Below are positions 36,332 through 45,662 of a stretch of DNA of 64,000 bases, piece by piece (position 1 is the first letter of the stretch; every line of letters starts with the position of its first letter). The notes under the pieces are model-generated. The model worked only from the letters and a program-made list of their open reading frames with translations. It did not search any database and was not told where the DNA came from. The position numbers were made by a program, and so were the translations under genes. The DNA is from DASRDU01 sp035560235 (GTDB lineage Bacteria > Acidobacteriota > Blastocatellia > RBC074). The stretch spans positions 3,851 through 67,850 of the forward strand of contig DATMAG010000063.1 in the NCBI GenBank assembly GCA_035560235.1, written 5' to 3'.

Positions 36332-36658
36332 TCAGCCCCTGAGCTGATCAAGCAGGTGCGAGACTTCTTCGAGCATTTCATTCATCCTGAGTTCATCCTT
36401 CTTCAGTTCGGCCTCCTCAAGCTCAGCTTCTCTTTGACGCAGTTCCAGCAGCGCCGCACGGCGGGCTTCAGCCAGGCGACGGCGTTCATCAACCTCAGCA
36501 ATTGTTCTGAGGTGTGCGTCAATCACCGCCAGATAAGCGGGATTGCCCGTTTCGCTGTAAAGTTCTCTGGCCGCGCGCAATTGTGACATGGCGTGGCTGC
36601 GTCGTTGTTCGTCTGTCATCGAAAAGAGTTCATAGTGGGAAAATCGCGCGTTCTTCAT
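36332..36658 (-). CDS. Small coiled-coil protein of unknown function, 108 aa
   Basis: A 108-aa highly charged protein, mostly helical. The first half (MTDEQRRSHAMSQLRAAREL) may form a small helical bundle; the second half is a heptad-rich coiled coil (EARRAALLELRQREAELEEA). It has no signal or membrane segment. I do not recognise a family. It stands between ftcD and a terminator, on the same strand as ftcD, 40 bases downstream, and could be cotranscribed. Confidence 0.6.
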   Translation of the reverse strand: MKNARFSHYELFSMTDEQRRSHAMSQLRAARELYSETGNPAYLAVIDAHLRTIAEVDERRRLAEARRAALLELRQREAELEEAELKKDELRMNEMLEEVSHLLDQLRG

Positions 36659-36698
36659 TCACCACACGTTTCACTGTGCGGATTGCAGCGAGCTCTGC

Positions 36699-38255
36699 TC
36701 AACTGTAGCGATTCAAAAATCTCTCCTCGATTTCATCAGCGATCTCCTGAGCGCGCGTGACCAGTTCTTCGACTTCAAGGCGACGCAGGCGTGTAAATTC
36801 AGGATCACTGATGGAAGTGAGATTGGAGAGCGTATTGTATCCCGCGCTGCGAATCGCGGTCAGCGCCATCTGCGCGCCGACCGCCAGATCAGCAAAAACA
36901 TTCGGATTGCAAATCTCGGAAAGTTCGTCCAGCAGTTCGAGAACCTGCATCGCGCCTTCGGCCACTCGCAGCGGAACCGCCACAGCGCCCTTGCTGGCCT
37001 CCTCAATTGCGCTGGCTCGGGCGAGTTCATTCGCTTCGCTGCCGCGCGGCAGCCGCATCGCCGCAATTACGCGATCAAAACTTTCCGCATCCTCGCGCAC
37101 TGCCAGCCGCAGATCCTCACCCAGCTGTTCAAGCTGCGTCAGGATGTCGCGTACCTCAGTTTCGACTCCTTCAAACTTCCTTCTGCCGATGGTCAGGTTG
37201 CAGGCCATTGCGCCGAGCGCCGCGGCCAGCGCTCCGGCGTAAGCTGCCACACTGCCGCCGCCCGGCGTCGGATTCGCTGAAGCGACGGCGTCAGCAAAAT
37301 CAGTCGGCGAAACTGCCACGCCGACAGGTGGCTGCTCTTCAATCTGTTCAGCGAAAGCAGCGCGCAAACGATTTTCGAGCACCAGATCCTCGCTGAAATT
37401 TTCCATCCGCAGATAGAAATCAGTGCAGGCGTTGAGCGCTGCCTGAGGCACCAGACCGACTATTTCAGTGCCGGTCACAGCTACCCCGTAACGCTCGGCT
37501 TCGCGCTTCACCAGTTCAAAGGCGCGAAAGATCGGCGTCGCCTCGTAGTTGACCAGGTTCATCGAAACCTGCACCTGCCCGCGTTCCTTCAATTCGAATC
37601 CGAGCGCCTTGACGAACTGCAGGCCACCATCGCGCCCGCGCACTGCCCTGGCGATATTCTTTGCAATGCTCAGATCGTCGGTCGCCAGGTTGATGTTGCA
37701 GGCAATCAGCAGCGGGCGGGCGCCAACCGCAACGGCTCCGGCAGTCGGGTGAATGCGGGCTTCACCAAAATCAGGATGACGGTCGGGATTGATTCCGATT
37801 TCTTCGCGCAGGACTTCAAATCCGCCGCGCCGCACATCAGCCAGATCGAAACGGTCTGGCCGCGTGGCCGCTCTCTCGTAAAGATAGACCGGAAGCTGAA
37901 GTTCACGCGCCAGGCGCTGACCGGCCTGACGGGCGAGCGCCACACAATCATCCATCGTCACGCCCCTGACAGGCACGAACGGCAGCACATCAATCGCTCC
38001 CATGCGCGGATGCTCGCCGCTGTGCTGATTCAGGTCAATCAGTTCGACGGCGCGGCGGGCCACGCGCACGGCGGCTTCGACGACAGCCTCCGGTTCGCCC
38101 GCGAAAGTGATGACCGAGCGGTGATGATCGGCGTCCATCGTGTAATCAAGCACCCTGACGCCGGGAACCGGACGAATCGCCGCCACGAGCTGCGAGACTT
38201 TGGCAGCATTGCGGCCCTCGCTGAAATTGGGAACACATTCAACGATTCTGTTCAT
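36699..38255 (-). CDS. ftcD: Bifunctional glutamate formimidoyltransferase/formimidoyl-THF cyclodeaminase
   Basis: A 518-aa protein. Residues 1-305 are the formimidoyltransferase (IVECVPNFSEGRNAAKV, then VRGVTMDDCVALARQAGQRL). Residues about 315-518 are the all-helical cyclodeaminase (FADAVASANPTPGGGSVAAY). The first half moves the formimino group from formiminoglutamate to tetrahydrofolate, the second releases ammonia to give methenyl-THF, linking histidine breakdown to one-carbon metabolism. The fusion is known in animals and several bacteria. No hut genes are in the window. Confidence 0.93.
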   Translation of the reverse strand: MNRIVECVPNFSEGRNAAKVSQLVAAIRPVPGVRVLDYTMDADHHRSVITFAGEPEAVVEAAVRVARRAVELIDLNQHSGEHPRMGAIDVLPFVPVRGVTMDDCVALARQAGQRLARELQLPVYLYERAATRPDRFDLADVRRGGFEVLREEIGINPDRHPDFGEARIHPTAGAVAVGARPLLIACNINLATDDLSIAKNIARAVRGRDGGLQFVKALGFELKERGQVQVSMNLVNYEATPIFRAFELVKREAERYGVAVTGTEIVGLVPQAALNACTDFYLRMENFSEDLVLENRLRAAFAEQIEEQPPVGVAVSPTDFADAVASANPTPGGGSVAAYAGALAAALGAMACNLTIGRRKFEGVETEVRDILTQLEQLGEDLRLAVREDAESFDRVIAAMRLPRGSEANELARASAIEEASKGAVAVPLRVAEGAMQVLELLDELSEICNPNVFADLAVGAQMALTAIRSAGYNTLSNLTSISDPEFTRLRRLEVEELVTRAQEIADEIEERFLNRYS

Positions 38256-38284
38256 TGATCTGAGTCGCTGGCGAAGCAGATTTT

Positions 38285-39403
38285 TCAGTCATCCCCGAAC
38301 GAAATGCCAAGCTCACGCGCTGAAAGAATGATGTCGGAATCGAGCGGCACTGACTTCATTTTGCTGACGGCCTTTTCGAGCGGCACGGTGACGATTTTCG
38401 CAGCCTGCAGCGCGACCATCACATTTTTTTCGCCGCGTTCGATGGCTCGCACGGCGGCAGCGCCGAAGCGGGTCGAAAGCAGCCGGTCAGAAGTCGTCGG
38501 CTGCCCGCCGCGCTGCAGGTGCCCAAGCACCAGCCAGCGCGTTTCGTGTCCGGTCATTCGCTGAATATTTTCAGCAACGTACTCAGCGATACCGCACAGC
38601 TTCGGTTCGCGGCCCGGCTCCTGTTTTTTGAAAAACATCTGCCCGCCCGCAGGCTTTGCGCCTTCGGCCACGACCACGATGGCGAAGTTGCGATGTGAGC
38701 GCCAGCGGTCGCGAATCTTGTGCGCCACGGCTTCGAGCGTGAAGGGGATTTCCGGCATCAGGATCACATCCGCGCCACCGGCCACGCCTGAATAGAGAGC
38801 AATCCAGCCGGCATAACGACCCATCACCTCGACAACCAGCACGCGCTCGTGCGATTCAGCAGTCGCGTGCAGCTTGTCAATCGCTTCGGTCGCCGTCGTC
38901 ACCGCCGTATTGAAACCGAAGGTCAGTTCAGTCGCTGCGAGATCGTTGTCAATCGTCTTTGGCACGCCGACAATCGGAATGCCTTTCTTCGCCAGCCCGT
39001 TCGCAATTCGCAGCGTGCCATCGCCGCCGATGCAGACCAGAGATTCAAGCTTCAGCTTATGAAACTGAGCGACGACCTTGTCTGAGAGGTCAACCAGAAT
39101 GGTTTCGCCGCGCTTCTCAACCGGAAACTGAAACGGATTGCCGCGATTGGTCGTGCCGAGAATCGTGCCGCCGAGATGCGCAATGCCGCGCACGTCGAGC
39201 GCATCGAGCCGCTGCACGCGGCTTTTATGCAGCAGTCCCTCAAAGCCGCGTTCGATGCCGTAAACTTCCCAGCCGCGACTCGTCGCCCCTTTGACGACGG
39301 CGCGAATCACGGCATTGAGTCCCGGACAGTCACCGCCGCCGGTGACGACCCCGATGCGTCCGGTTTTCCGGTTCAGCCTGCTGGCCCTGACCTTATCATT
39401 CAT
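38285..39403 (-). CDS. pfkA: 6-phosphofructokinase, PfkA family, probable ATP-dependent group
   Basis: A 372-aa protein from ATG 39403 (MNDKVRAS), where homology to the family begins; upstream in-frame sequence is unlike it. Motifs: IGVVTGGGDCPGLNAVIRAV, GGDGT with Gly129, and VPKTIDNDL with Lys149 and the catalytic Asp152. In this family Gly at the first position favours ATP, while Asp there with Lys at the second is the PPi-dependent signature. The Gly/Lys mix occurs in actinobacterial ATP enzymes, so ATP is the likelier donor. It catalyses the committed step of glycolysis. Confidence 0.92.
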   Translation of the reverse strand: MNDKVRASRLNRKTGRIGVVTGGGDCPGLNAVIRAVVKGATSRGWEVYGIERGFEGLLHKSRVQRLDALDVRGIAHLGGTILGTTNRGNPFQFPVEKRGETILVDLSDKVVAQFHKLKLESLVCIGGDGTLRIANGLAKKGIPIVGVPKTIDNDLAATELTFGFNTAVTTATEAIDKLHATAESHERVLVVEVMGRYAGWIALYSGVAGGADVILMPEIPFTLEAVAHKIRDRWRSHRNFAIVVVAEGAKPAGGQMFFKKQEPGREPKLCGIAEYVAENIQRMTGHETRWLVLGHLQRGGQPTTSDRLLSTRFGAAAVRAIERGEKNVMVALQAAKIVTVPLEKAVSKMKSVPLDSDIILSARELGISFGDD

Positions 39404-39533
39404 CGGCGCAAATGTGGCACAAGCCCTGATGAGAGACAAGCAGATCAGGAGCGGCGGAAAAATCTGTGACGCGAGTCCCGCCGGACAGGCTTTCCGGCTT
39501 GCCCGCACCACTGGTGTTATAGTAAAACCCTGT

Positions 39534-39557
39534 TACTGAATGAGCGTTCATTCAGTA
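39534..39557. promoter_or_regulatory. FadR-like palindromic operator before the TetR gene
   Basis: TACTGAATGA (39534-39543) and TCATTCAGTA (39548-39557) are perfect inverted half sites around GCGT. The core TGAATGA-N4-TCATTCA matches the Bacillus FadR (YsiA) box TGAATGANTANTCATTCA except for CG in place of the central TA. It lies about 33 bases before the TetR start, where bound repressor would block transcription of the regulator and fadD. The space is shared with the divergent pfkA promoter. Confidence 0.75.
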
Positions 39558-39589
39558 GCCCCCACAGTCCTGAAAGATCCCGGTAATCT

Positions 39590-40240
39590 ATGGAAGGCTC
39601 CACGGAAAGCTTGACACCGACAGGTGAAGAGGCGGCCACTGGCCAGACGCGACCCGTTCACCCGGAAAAATTCACGGCGATACTGCGCGCGGCGACACAG
39701 GTGTTTGCGCGTTCGGGCTTCTTCAATTCAAAGGTTGCTGATGTGGCCCGCGCCGCCGGGGTGGCAGATGGCACGGTCTATCTTTACTTCAGGAACAAGG
39801 ACGACCTGCTCAGTTCGATCTTCAACGAGGCGATGGATGAGTTCATCAGCCGCGCCCGCTCGGAACTGGCCGGGATTGACAACCCGCGCGAAAAGCTGCG
39901 CCGCTTTGCGCAGCTGCATTTCGAGGCGCTGGAGCGAGACCGCGACGGGGCCATTGTCTTTCAGATTGAACTGCGTCACACGACGAAGTTCATGGAACTT
40001 TTTTCGACCACGAAACTGGCCGAATACCTGCAGATCATGCGCGAGATTCTGGAAGACGGACAGAGACGCGGCCTCTTTCGCCCGCAGCTCAATGCCCAAC
40101 TGACAGCCAAGATTCTCTTTGGCGCGCTCGATGAAATGGCGACCAACTGGGTGCTGAGTCACAACAGCTACCGGCTGTCATCAATGGTCGAGCCGGTCAT
40201 GGATATTTTCTTCGATGGAGTCAATCAGGCAGGGAAGTAA
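39590..40240 (+). CDS. TetR/AcrR-family regulator, probable fatty-acid degradation repressor (FadR-like)
   Basis: A 216-aa protein with a classical TetR helix-turn-helix near residues 25-70 (FARSGFFNSKVADVARAAGV, then DGTVYLYFRNKDDLLSSIF) and an all-helical ligand domain. It lies three bases upstream of fadD. The palindrome just before it matches the box of Bacillus FadR, a TetR-type repressor released by long-chain acyl-CoA. Together these predict an acyl-CoA-responsive repressor of the fad cluster that also represses itself. The ligand is inferred. Confidence 0.88.
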   Translation: MEGSTESLTPTGEEAATGQTRPVHPEKFTAILRAATQVFARSGFFNSKVADVARAAGVADGTVYLYFRNKDDLLSSIFNEAMDEFISRARSELAGIDNPREKLRRFAQLHFEALERDRDGAIVFQIELRHTTKFMELFSTTKLAEYLQIMREILEDGQRRGLFRPQLNAQLTAKILFGALDEMATNWVLSHNSYRLSSMVEPVMDIFFDGVNQAGK

Positions 40241-40243
40241 GCA

Positions 40244-42100
40244 ATGCCGTCGGGTAGTGAAAAAATCCGGACGCTGATTGAGCTGTTCGATGCCGCGACA
40301 GAACGGGAAAGGCTGGGACTGCTGAATTACAAACGCGATGGCCGATGGCATGCGATAGCGGCGAGTGAACTGTCAGCGCAGGTACGAACGACAGCGCTCG
40401 GACTGCACGCGCTGGGAGTGAAGCCGGGCGATCACGTTGCTTTGCTCGCGGAAAACAGGCCTGAGTGGACGATGAGCGATCTGGCTGTTCTCAACTGCGC
40501 CGCCGCAGACGTGCCGATTCACACTACGCAGGCTCCCGCACAGGTCAGCTACATTCTCAATGATGCGGGCGTTGAAGTGATGTTCATTTCAGGCCAGTCA
40601 CAGTATGACCGCGTGCGCGAGGCGCTGAGTGCGGCCACGAAACTGCGCACCATCATCGCCTTCGACCGGATCGAAGCAGCCGATCATCGCCTCATTACTC
40701 TGGCTGATGTGCAGCAGCGCGGTCGCGAGGTCGAAGCGGCTGAACCGCAGCTTTACGAGAACCTGCGCCGCAGCGTGCACCCGGGCAGTCTGGCGACGCT
40801 GATTTATACCTCCGGCACAACGGGCGAGCCGAAAGGCGTGATGCTGACTCATCACAATCTGATCTCGAACGTGCTGGCCAACAGCGAAAATCTGACCTTG
40901 CGGGAAGACGATGTAATCCTGAGCTTCCTGCCGCTGTCGCACATCTTCGAGCGCGCTGCGCTGTATCTGTACCTGTACTGCCGCACGGCAATTCATTACG
41001 CCGAAGGTGTGGATCAGGTCGCGCAGAATCTGAAGGAAGTGCGCCCGCATTTTATGACCAGCGTGCCGCGACTGTTCGAGAAGATTTATGCAAAGACGAT
41101 GGAACAGGCCGAGGCTTCAGGAAAGCTGAAGTCAGCAATTGCACAATGGGCCATGCGGATCGGCGCGGAATGGGCGGAACTGAAAAGCAGCGGCAGGCCG
41201 GTCGGCCTGCTGCTCGGTTTCAGGCACGCGATCGCCGACAGACTGGTCTTTGCAAAATGGCGCGCGGCGATGGGCGGGCGAATCAGGTATCTGATTTCCG
41301 GCGGCGCTCCGTTGTCGGTTGAACTGGCGCGCATCTTTTACGGCGCGGGTCTGCCGATTCTGCAAGGGTATGGACTGACCGAAAGTTCGCCCGCCATTAC
41401 AGGCAACATGCCCGACAGCAACCGGCTCGGCTCGGTCGGCAGGCCGCTGCCGGGCGTGACCGTAAAAATTGCGGCAGATGGCGAAATTCTCTGTCACGGC
41501 CCGAACGTGATGTCAGGTTATTACAACAAGCCCGAAGCGACGGCAGAGGCGCTGGAGATGGATGCGCAGGGCCGCATCTGGCTGCACACTGGCGACATCG
41601 GTTATCAGGACGAGGATGGTTATCTGTACATCACCGACCGCAAGAAAGACCTGATCAAGACGAGCGGCGGAAAGTACATCGCGCCGCAGCCGATTGAAAA
41701 CGAGATCAAGCGCAGCCGCTTCGTCAATCAGGTCGTCGTGATCGGCGATGGACGAAAATTTCCGGTCGCGCTGATCGTGCCGAAGATGGACGCGCTGAAA
41801 AGTTACGCTGAACTGAAGGGCATTTCTTACGCTGACGCAAACGAACTGCTGACGCAGCCGCAGGTGATTGACCTGATCAGACGCCAGGTGGACAAGTTTA
41901 CGCCCGAACTGGCACACTACGAAAAAATCAGGGCGGTCGCACTGCTCGGCCACGAACTGACAATTGAAAGTGGCGAACTGACGCCGACGCTGAAAGTCAG
42001 ACGCCGGGTTGTCGCTGAGAAATACAAGGCGCAGATTGACCGGTTGTATGCGGAGCAGGAAGAGCGATACGCCAACAGACAGGCAGCCGCTCAGCAGTGA
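40244..42100 (+). CDS. fadD: Long-chain fatty-acid-CoA ligase
   Basis: A 618-aa AMP-forming ligase. The P-loop motif is LIYTSGTTGEPKGVM, the adenine motif GYGLTESSP, and the hinge region is YITDRKKDLIKTSGGKYIAP. The length and the FLPLSHIFERA segment fit the long-chain ligase branch. It activates fatty acids with ATP and CoA for beta-oxidation, acting at the inner membrane. It shares the regulator's transcript. Confidence 0.94.
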   Translation: MPSGSEKIRTLIELFDAATERERLGLLNYKRDGRWHAIAASELSAQVRTTALGLHALGVKPGDHVALLAENRPEWTMSDLAVLNCAAADVPIHTTQAPAQVSYILNDAGVEVMFISGQSQYDRVREALSAATKLRTIIAFDRIEAADHRLITLADVQQRGREVEAAEPQLYENLRRSVHPGSLATLIYTSGTTGEPKGVMLTHHNLISNVLANSENLTLREDDVILSFLPLSHIFERAALYLYLYCRTAIHYAEGVDQVAQNLKEVRPHFMTSVPRLFEKIYAKTMEQAEASGKLKSAIAQWAMRIGAEWAELKSSGRPVGLLLGFRHAIADRLVFAKWRAAMGGRIRYLISGGAPLSVELARIFYGAGLPILQGYGLTESSPAITGNMPDSNRLGSVGRPLPGVTVKIAADGEILCHGPNVMSGYYNKPEATAEALEMDAQGRIWLHTGDIGYQDEDGYLYITDRKKDLIKTSGGKYIAPQPIENEIKRSRFVNQVVVIGDGRKFPVALIVPKMDALKSYAELKGISYADANELLTQPQVIDLIRRQVDKFTPELAHYEKIRAVALLGHELTIESGELTPTLKVRRRVVAEKYKAQIDRLYAEQEERYANRQAAAQQ

Positions 42101-42168
42101 ATGCTGAGGGCTGAAAGGATCACCCACGCTGATTTTGCAGACAGCGCCTTCAGTTCCGTGCCCCGTTT

Positions 42169-42561
42169 ATGAGTCATGAAATCGCAGTGATGCTGATTAA
42201 GATCGGCGGATTTGCCAATCTCGGCTGGCTGATCTTTCACCTGTTTTTCTGGCGGCTGTTTGAATGGCGCAGCGAACTGCGCCGCGTCAGCTTCGTCAAT
42301 CGCAACGTCGTGCAGATTCTCAATCTCTGTCTGAGCTTCTGCTTTCTGTTCTTTGCCGCCGTTTCGCTCAAACACCCGGAAGCGCTGCTGCGGCCATACC
42401 CCGACCTGGGCCATACAGTGCTGGCCGGAATTGCGATCTTCTGGGTGATGCGACTGGCCGAACAGCCGTTGTTTTTCAGGTTTTCACTGGTCTCAAATGT
42501 CTTCTCGTTATTGTTTGCGCTGACCGGGGCCTGTTACGTGCTGCCCTGGGCGTTGTTATAA
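42169..42561 (+). CDS. Small four-helix membrane protein of unknown function
   Basis: A 130-aa protein with four hydrophobic segments (VMLIKIGGFANLGWLIFHLF, LNLCLSFCFLFFAAVSL, HTVLAGIAIFWVMRLAEQ, FSLLFALTGACYVLPWALL) and little else. It is probably an integral inner-membrane protein. The genes on either side belong to fatty-acid oxidation and all point the same way, so it may be cotranscribed. I do not recognise a named family. Confidence 0.7.
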   Translation: MSHEIAVMLIKIGGFANLGWLIFHLFFWRLFEWRSELRRVSFVNRNVVQILNLCLSFCFLFFAAVSLKHPEALLRPYPDLGHTVLAGIAIFWVMRLAEQPLFFRFSLVSNVFSLLFALTGACYVLPWALL

Positions 42562-42650
42562 AAGCCATTTCGGAGAGCCACGAAACGCTGCAGGAAAAGT
42601 TACCAGTCAGTGACTGGCGTGATTTCGTGGCCCCACAACCGGAGAATGCT

Positions 42651-45041
42651 ATGCAGATCAAAAAAGCTGCCGTGCTGGGTTCGGGCGTGATGGGTTCCCA
42701 GATTGCGGCGCACATTGCCAATGCCGGAATCCCCTGCCTGCTGCTCGACATCGCACCGAAGGAACTGACGTCAGAAGAACAGGCCAAAGGGCTGACGCTC
42801 GACGCGCCACAGGTGCGCAATCGCATCGTCAGTGCAGGCTGGGAATTTGCGAGGAAGAACAAACCCGCCGCGCTCTTTTCGCCCGAAGTGGCGAATCTGG
42901 TCACGCTCGGCAACTTCGATGATGACCTGGCAAAAATCAAAGACTGCGACTGGATCATTGAAGCGATTGTCGAAAACCTCGACATCAAACGCTCGCTTTA
43001 TGCCCGCGTCGAACAGCATCTGAAACCCGAAGCGATCATTACTTCAAACACCTCAGGCATTCCGCTCGCATCGCTCGCCGAAGGCCGTTCAGAGAATTTC
43101 AGGCGGCGCTTTCTCGGCACGCACTTTTTCAATCCGCCGCGCTACCTGCACCTGATGGAGATCATCACGCAGCCGGATACTGATCCTGAAGTCACCAGGT
43201 TTATGGCCGATTTCACTGATCGCGTGCTGGGCAAGGGTGTCGTTTACGCCAAGGATCGCCCCGGCTTCGTCGCCAATCGCATCGGCAATTTTTCCATGCT
43301 CAACGGCTTCAGAGTGATGAGTGAAATGGGGCTGACGTTTGAGGAAGTTGACGCGCTGACCGGAACTGTCATCGGTCACGCAAAGAGCGCGAGCTTTCGC
43401 ACGCTTGATATTGTCGGCCTCGACACGGCATACAATGTCGCGCGCAACCTTTACAACAGCCTGCCCGATGATGAAATGCGCGAGACCTTCAGAGTGCCCG
43501 GATTTATGGAGCAGATGGTTGAGCGCAAAATGCTCGGCGACAAAACCAAAGGCGGTTTTTACAAAAAAGTCGGCAATGACATTCTGACGCTCGACACCGC
43601 GACCTTTGAATATCGCCCGCAGCAGAAAGCAAAGTTCGCTTCACTCGATGCCGCAAAGCAGCTTGAAAAACTCACCGACCGCCTGCCCGCGCTCGTTTAT
43701 GCAAAGGACAAGGCCGGAGAGTTTTTGTGGAAGACGATGAGCGAGACTTTCATCTATGCGGCCAGGCGCATTCCTGAAATCGCTGATAACATCGTCGAAA
43801 TTGACAACGCGATGAAATGGGGCTTCGCGCACGAACTCGGCGTCTTTGAAAAATGGGACGCCATCGGCGTTGAGAAATCTGTCGCCCGGATGCGCGAGGA
43901 AGGCCGCCCGGTTCCGGACAATATCGAAAAGATGCTCGCCGCCGGAGCAAAAAGTTTTTACAAAACCGAAAACGGCGTGCGGCATTATTTCGATTTCGCT
44001 TCGGGTGAATACAAGCCCGAACACATCCCCGCCGGCGTCATCATTCTGAAATCGCTCAAAGACCGCAATCAGGTCATCAAAAAGAATGCGGGCGCGAGCC
44101 TGATTGATCTCGGTGACGGCGTCGCGTGCGTTGAGTTTCATGCAAAGATGAACGCGCTCGGCGGCGATCAGATTTCAATGGTCGGGTTTGCGATCAAAGA
44201 GGTCGAGAAGAATTTTGAAGGCCTGGTCGTGGGCAATCAGGGCGAAAACTTTTCGGCGGGCGCAAACATCATGCTGATGCTGATGGGCGCGCAGGAAGGC
44301 GACTGGGATGAAATCAGCATGGCCGTGCGGCAGTTTCAGAATATGACGATGAGCCTGCGTTATTCGGCAAAGCCGGTCGTCGTTGCGCCATTCGGCCTGA
44401 CGCTCGGTGGTGGCTGCGAAATGACGCTGCACGCTGATCGCGCTGTTGCGGCGGCTGAAACTTACATTGGCCTGGTCGAAGTCGGCGTCGGTCTGATTCC
44501 CGGCGGCGGCGGAACAAAAGAGGCCGCCGTGCGAGCTTCTGATGCAGTAGCTGACAATCCGCAGGCCGATCATTTCAGCTTCCTGCAAAAGTGGTTCGAG
44601 AATATTGCGATGGCCAAAGTCGCCACCAGTGCCGTCGAAGCGCAGCACCTCGGCCTCGTTCGCCATTCAGACCGCATCGTGATGAACAAAGACCGTCAGA
44701 TTGCCGAAGCGAAACAGACCGTGCTGGCAATGGCGAAGGCCGGATACATTCAGCCGCAGCCAAAGACAGACGTGCTGGTTTTGGGCGAAGCCGCGCTGAC
44801 GAAATTCAAGCTCGGCATTCATATGATGAAACGCGGCGGTTACATTTCAGATCACGACGCGCTGATCGGAACAAGAATTGCCGAAGTCATCAGCGGCGGC
44901 GCAATCACGCATCCGACGCGCGTGTCTGAGCAGTACCTGCTCGATCTTGAGCGCGAGGCTTTCGTCAGTCTGCTGGCGACAAAGCCCACGCAGGAACGCC
45001 TCGCGCACATGCTCAAGACCGGCAAGCCGCTGCGGAATTAG
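42651..45041 (+). CDS. fadN: 3-hydroxyacyl-CoA dehydrogenase/enoyl-CoA hydratase fusion, FadN-type
   Basis: A 796-aa protein from ATG 42651, preceded by CGGAGAATGCT; the frame is open further upstream without a ribosome site. The dehydrogenase comes first (AVLGSGVMGSQIAAHIANAG, catalytic His in GTHFFNPPRYLHL). The hydratase comes last (FSAGANIMLM oxyanion region, Glu in GGGCEM and in LVEVGVGLIPGGGG). This is the reverse of E. coli FadB/FadJ and matches Bacillus FadN. It hydrates enoyl-CoA and oxidises the product with NAD. The symbol rests on that domain order. Confidence 0.9.
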   Translation: MQIKKAAVLGSGVMGSQIAAHIANAGIPCLLLDIAPKELTSEEQAKGLTLDAPQVRNRIVSAGWEFARKNKPAALFSPEVANLVTLGNFDDDLAKIKDCDWIIEAIVENLDIKRSLYARVEQHLKPEAIITSNTSGIPLASLAEGRSENFRRRFLGTHFFNPPRYLHLMEIITQPDTDPEVTRFMADFTDRVLGKGVVYAKDRPGFVANRIGNFSMLNGFRVMSEMGLTFEEVDALTGTVIGHAKSASFRTLDIVGLDTAYNVARNLYNSLPDDEMRETFRVPGFMEQMVERKMLGDKTKGGFYKKVGNDILTLDTATFEYRPQQKAKFASLDAAKQLEKLTDRLPALVYAKDKAGEFLWKTMSETFIYAARRIPEIADNIVEIDNAMKWGFAHELGVFEKWDAIGVEKSVARMREEGRPVPDNIEKMLAAGAKSFYKTENGVRHYFDFASGEYKPEHIPAGVIILKSLKDRNQVIKKNAGASLIDLGDGVACVEFHAKMNALGGDQISMVGFAIKEVEKNFEGLVVGNQGENFSAGANIMLMLMGAQEGDWDEISMAVRQFQNMTMSLRYSAKPVVVAPFGLTLGGGCEMTLHADRAVAAAETYIGLVEVGVGLIPGGGGTKEAAVRASDAVADNPQADHFSFLQKWFENIAMAKVATSAVEAQHLGLVRHSDRIVMNKDRQIAEAKQTVLAMAKAGYIQPQPKTDVLVLGEAALTKFKLGIHMMKRGGYISDHDALIGTRIAEVISGGAITHPTRVSEQYLLDLEREAFVSLLATKPTQERLAHMLKTGKPLRN

Positions 45042-45047
45042 GAGGCA

Positions 45048-45662
45048 GTGATGACGACGACCATGCTTCAGCCGGGGACCGGGCCGAAAGATGCGTTGAG
45101 AGCCAGAGTACATCGGTGGACACGCGCTGAGTATCACAAAATGGCCGAAATGGGTTTCTTTGCAGGCAAGCGTGTTGAGCTGATCGGAGGAGAGATCATT
45201 GAAATGAGTGCAATGGGACGGCCCCACGTAATTGCAGTCAGATTCACCGCTCAGACTCTGGAGAAGGCATTCGGCAGGGGATGGTTTGTTCAGACTCAGG
45301 CGCCGCTGGCTTTGGGTGAAAATGCCGAACCGGAGCCGGATGTCGCAGTAATTGCCGGAAACTTTCTTGACTATCAGACAACACATCCGACTTCGGCTGC
45401 GCTGATTGTTGAAGTCGCTGATGCGACAATCAGTGAGGATCGCAAATGGAAAGGGAGCTTTTACGCCAGCGTCGGAATCAGTGATTACTGGGTTCTCAAT
45501 CTGAAGAAGCGTCAGCTTGAGGTTTATCGTCGGCCAATTCCTGACCAGGGAGCGCCATTTGATTTTGTGTATGCCGAGCGAATGGTTTTCAACGAGAAAG
45601 ACAAAACCAGCCTGCTGGCCAAACCAAAAGCCGTGGTCAGGATTGCTGATCTGCTGTCGTAA
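45048..45662 (+). CDS. Uma2/DUF820-family putative endonuclease
   Basis: A 204-aa protein with GGAGGCAG before the ATG. The restriction-endonuclease-like core shows RVELIGGEIIEMSAMGRPH, an Asp in EPEPDVAVI and a Glu in ALIVEVADAT, followed by YASVGISDYWVLNLKKRQ. Uma2 proteins form large paralogous families in cyanobacteria and other phyla; nuclease activity is inferred from the fold and the biological role is obscure. It sits six bases after fadN inside the fad cluster, which looks like a late insertion. Confidence 0.88.
   Translation: MMTTTMLQPGTGPKDALRARVHRWTRAEYHKMAEMGFFAGKRVELIGGEIIEMSAMGRPHVIAVRFTAQTLEKAFGRGWFVQTQAPLALGENAEPEPDVAVIAGNFLDYQTTHPTSAALIVEVADATISEDRKWKGSFYASVGISDYWVLNLKKRQLEVYRRPIPDQGAPFDFVYAERMVFNEKDKTSLLAKPKAVVRIADLLS

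Noticed and set aside
39404..39511. N-terminal extension of phosphofructokinase
   Set aside because: The added residues are unlike the family and would run into the divergent promoter region; MNDKVRAS at 39403 is the natural start.
42264..42650. 129-residue N-terminal extension of the FadN-type protein
   Set aside because: It overlaps the small membrane protein gene in another frame, has no family similarity, and a proper ribosome site lies just before ATG 42651.
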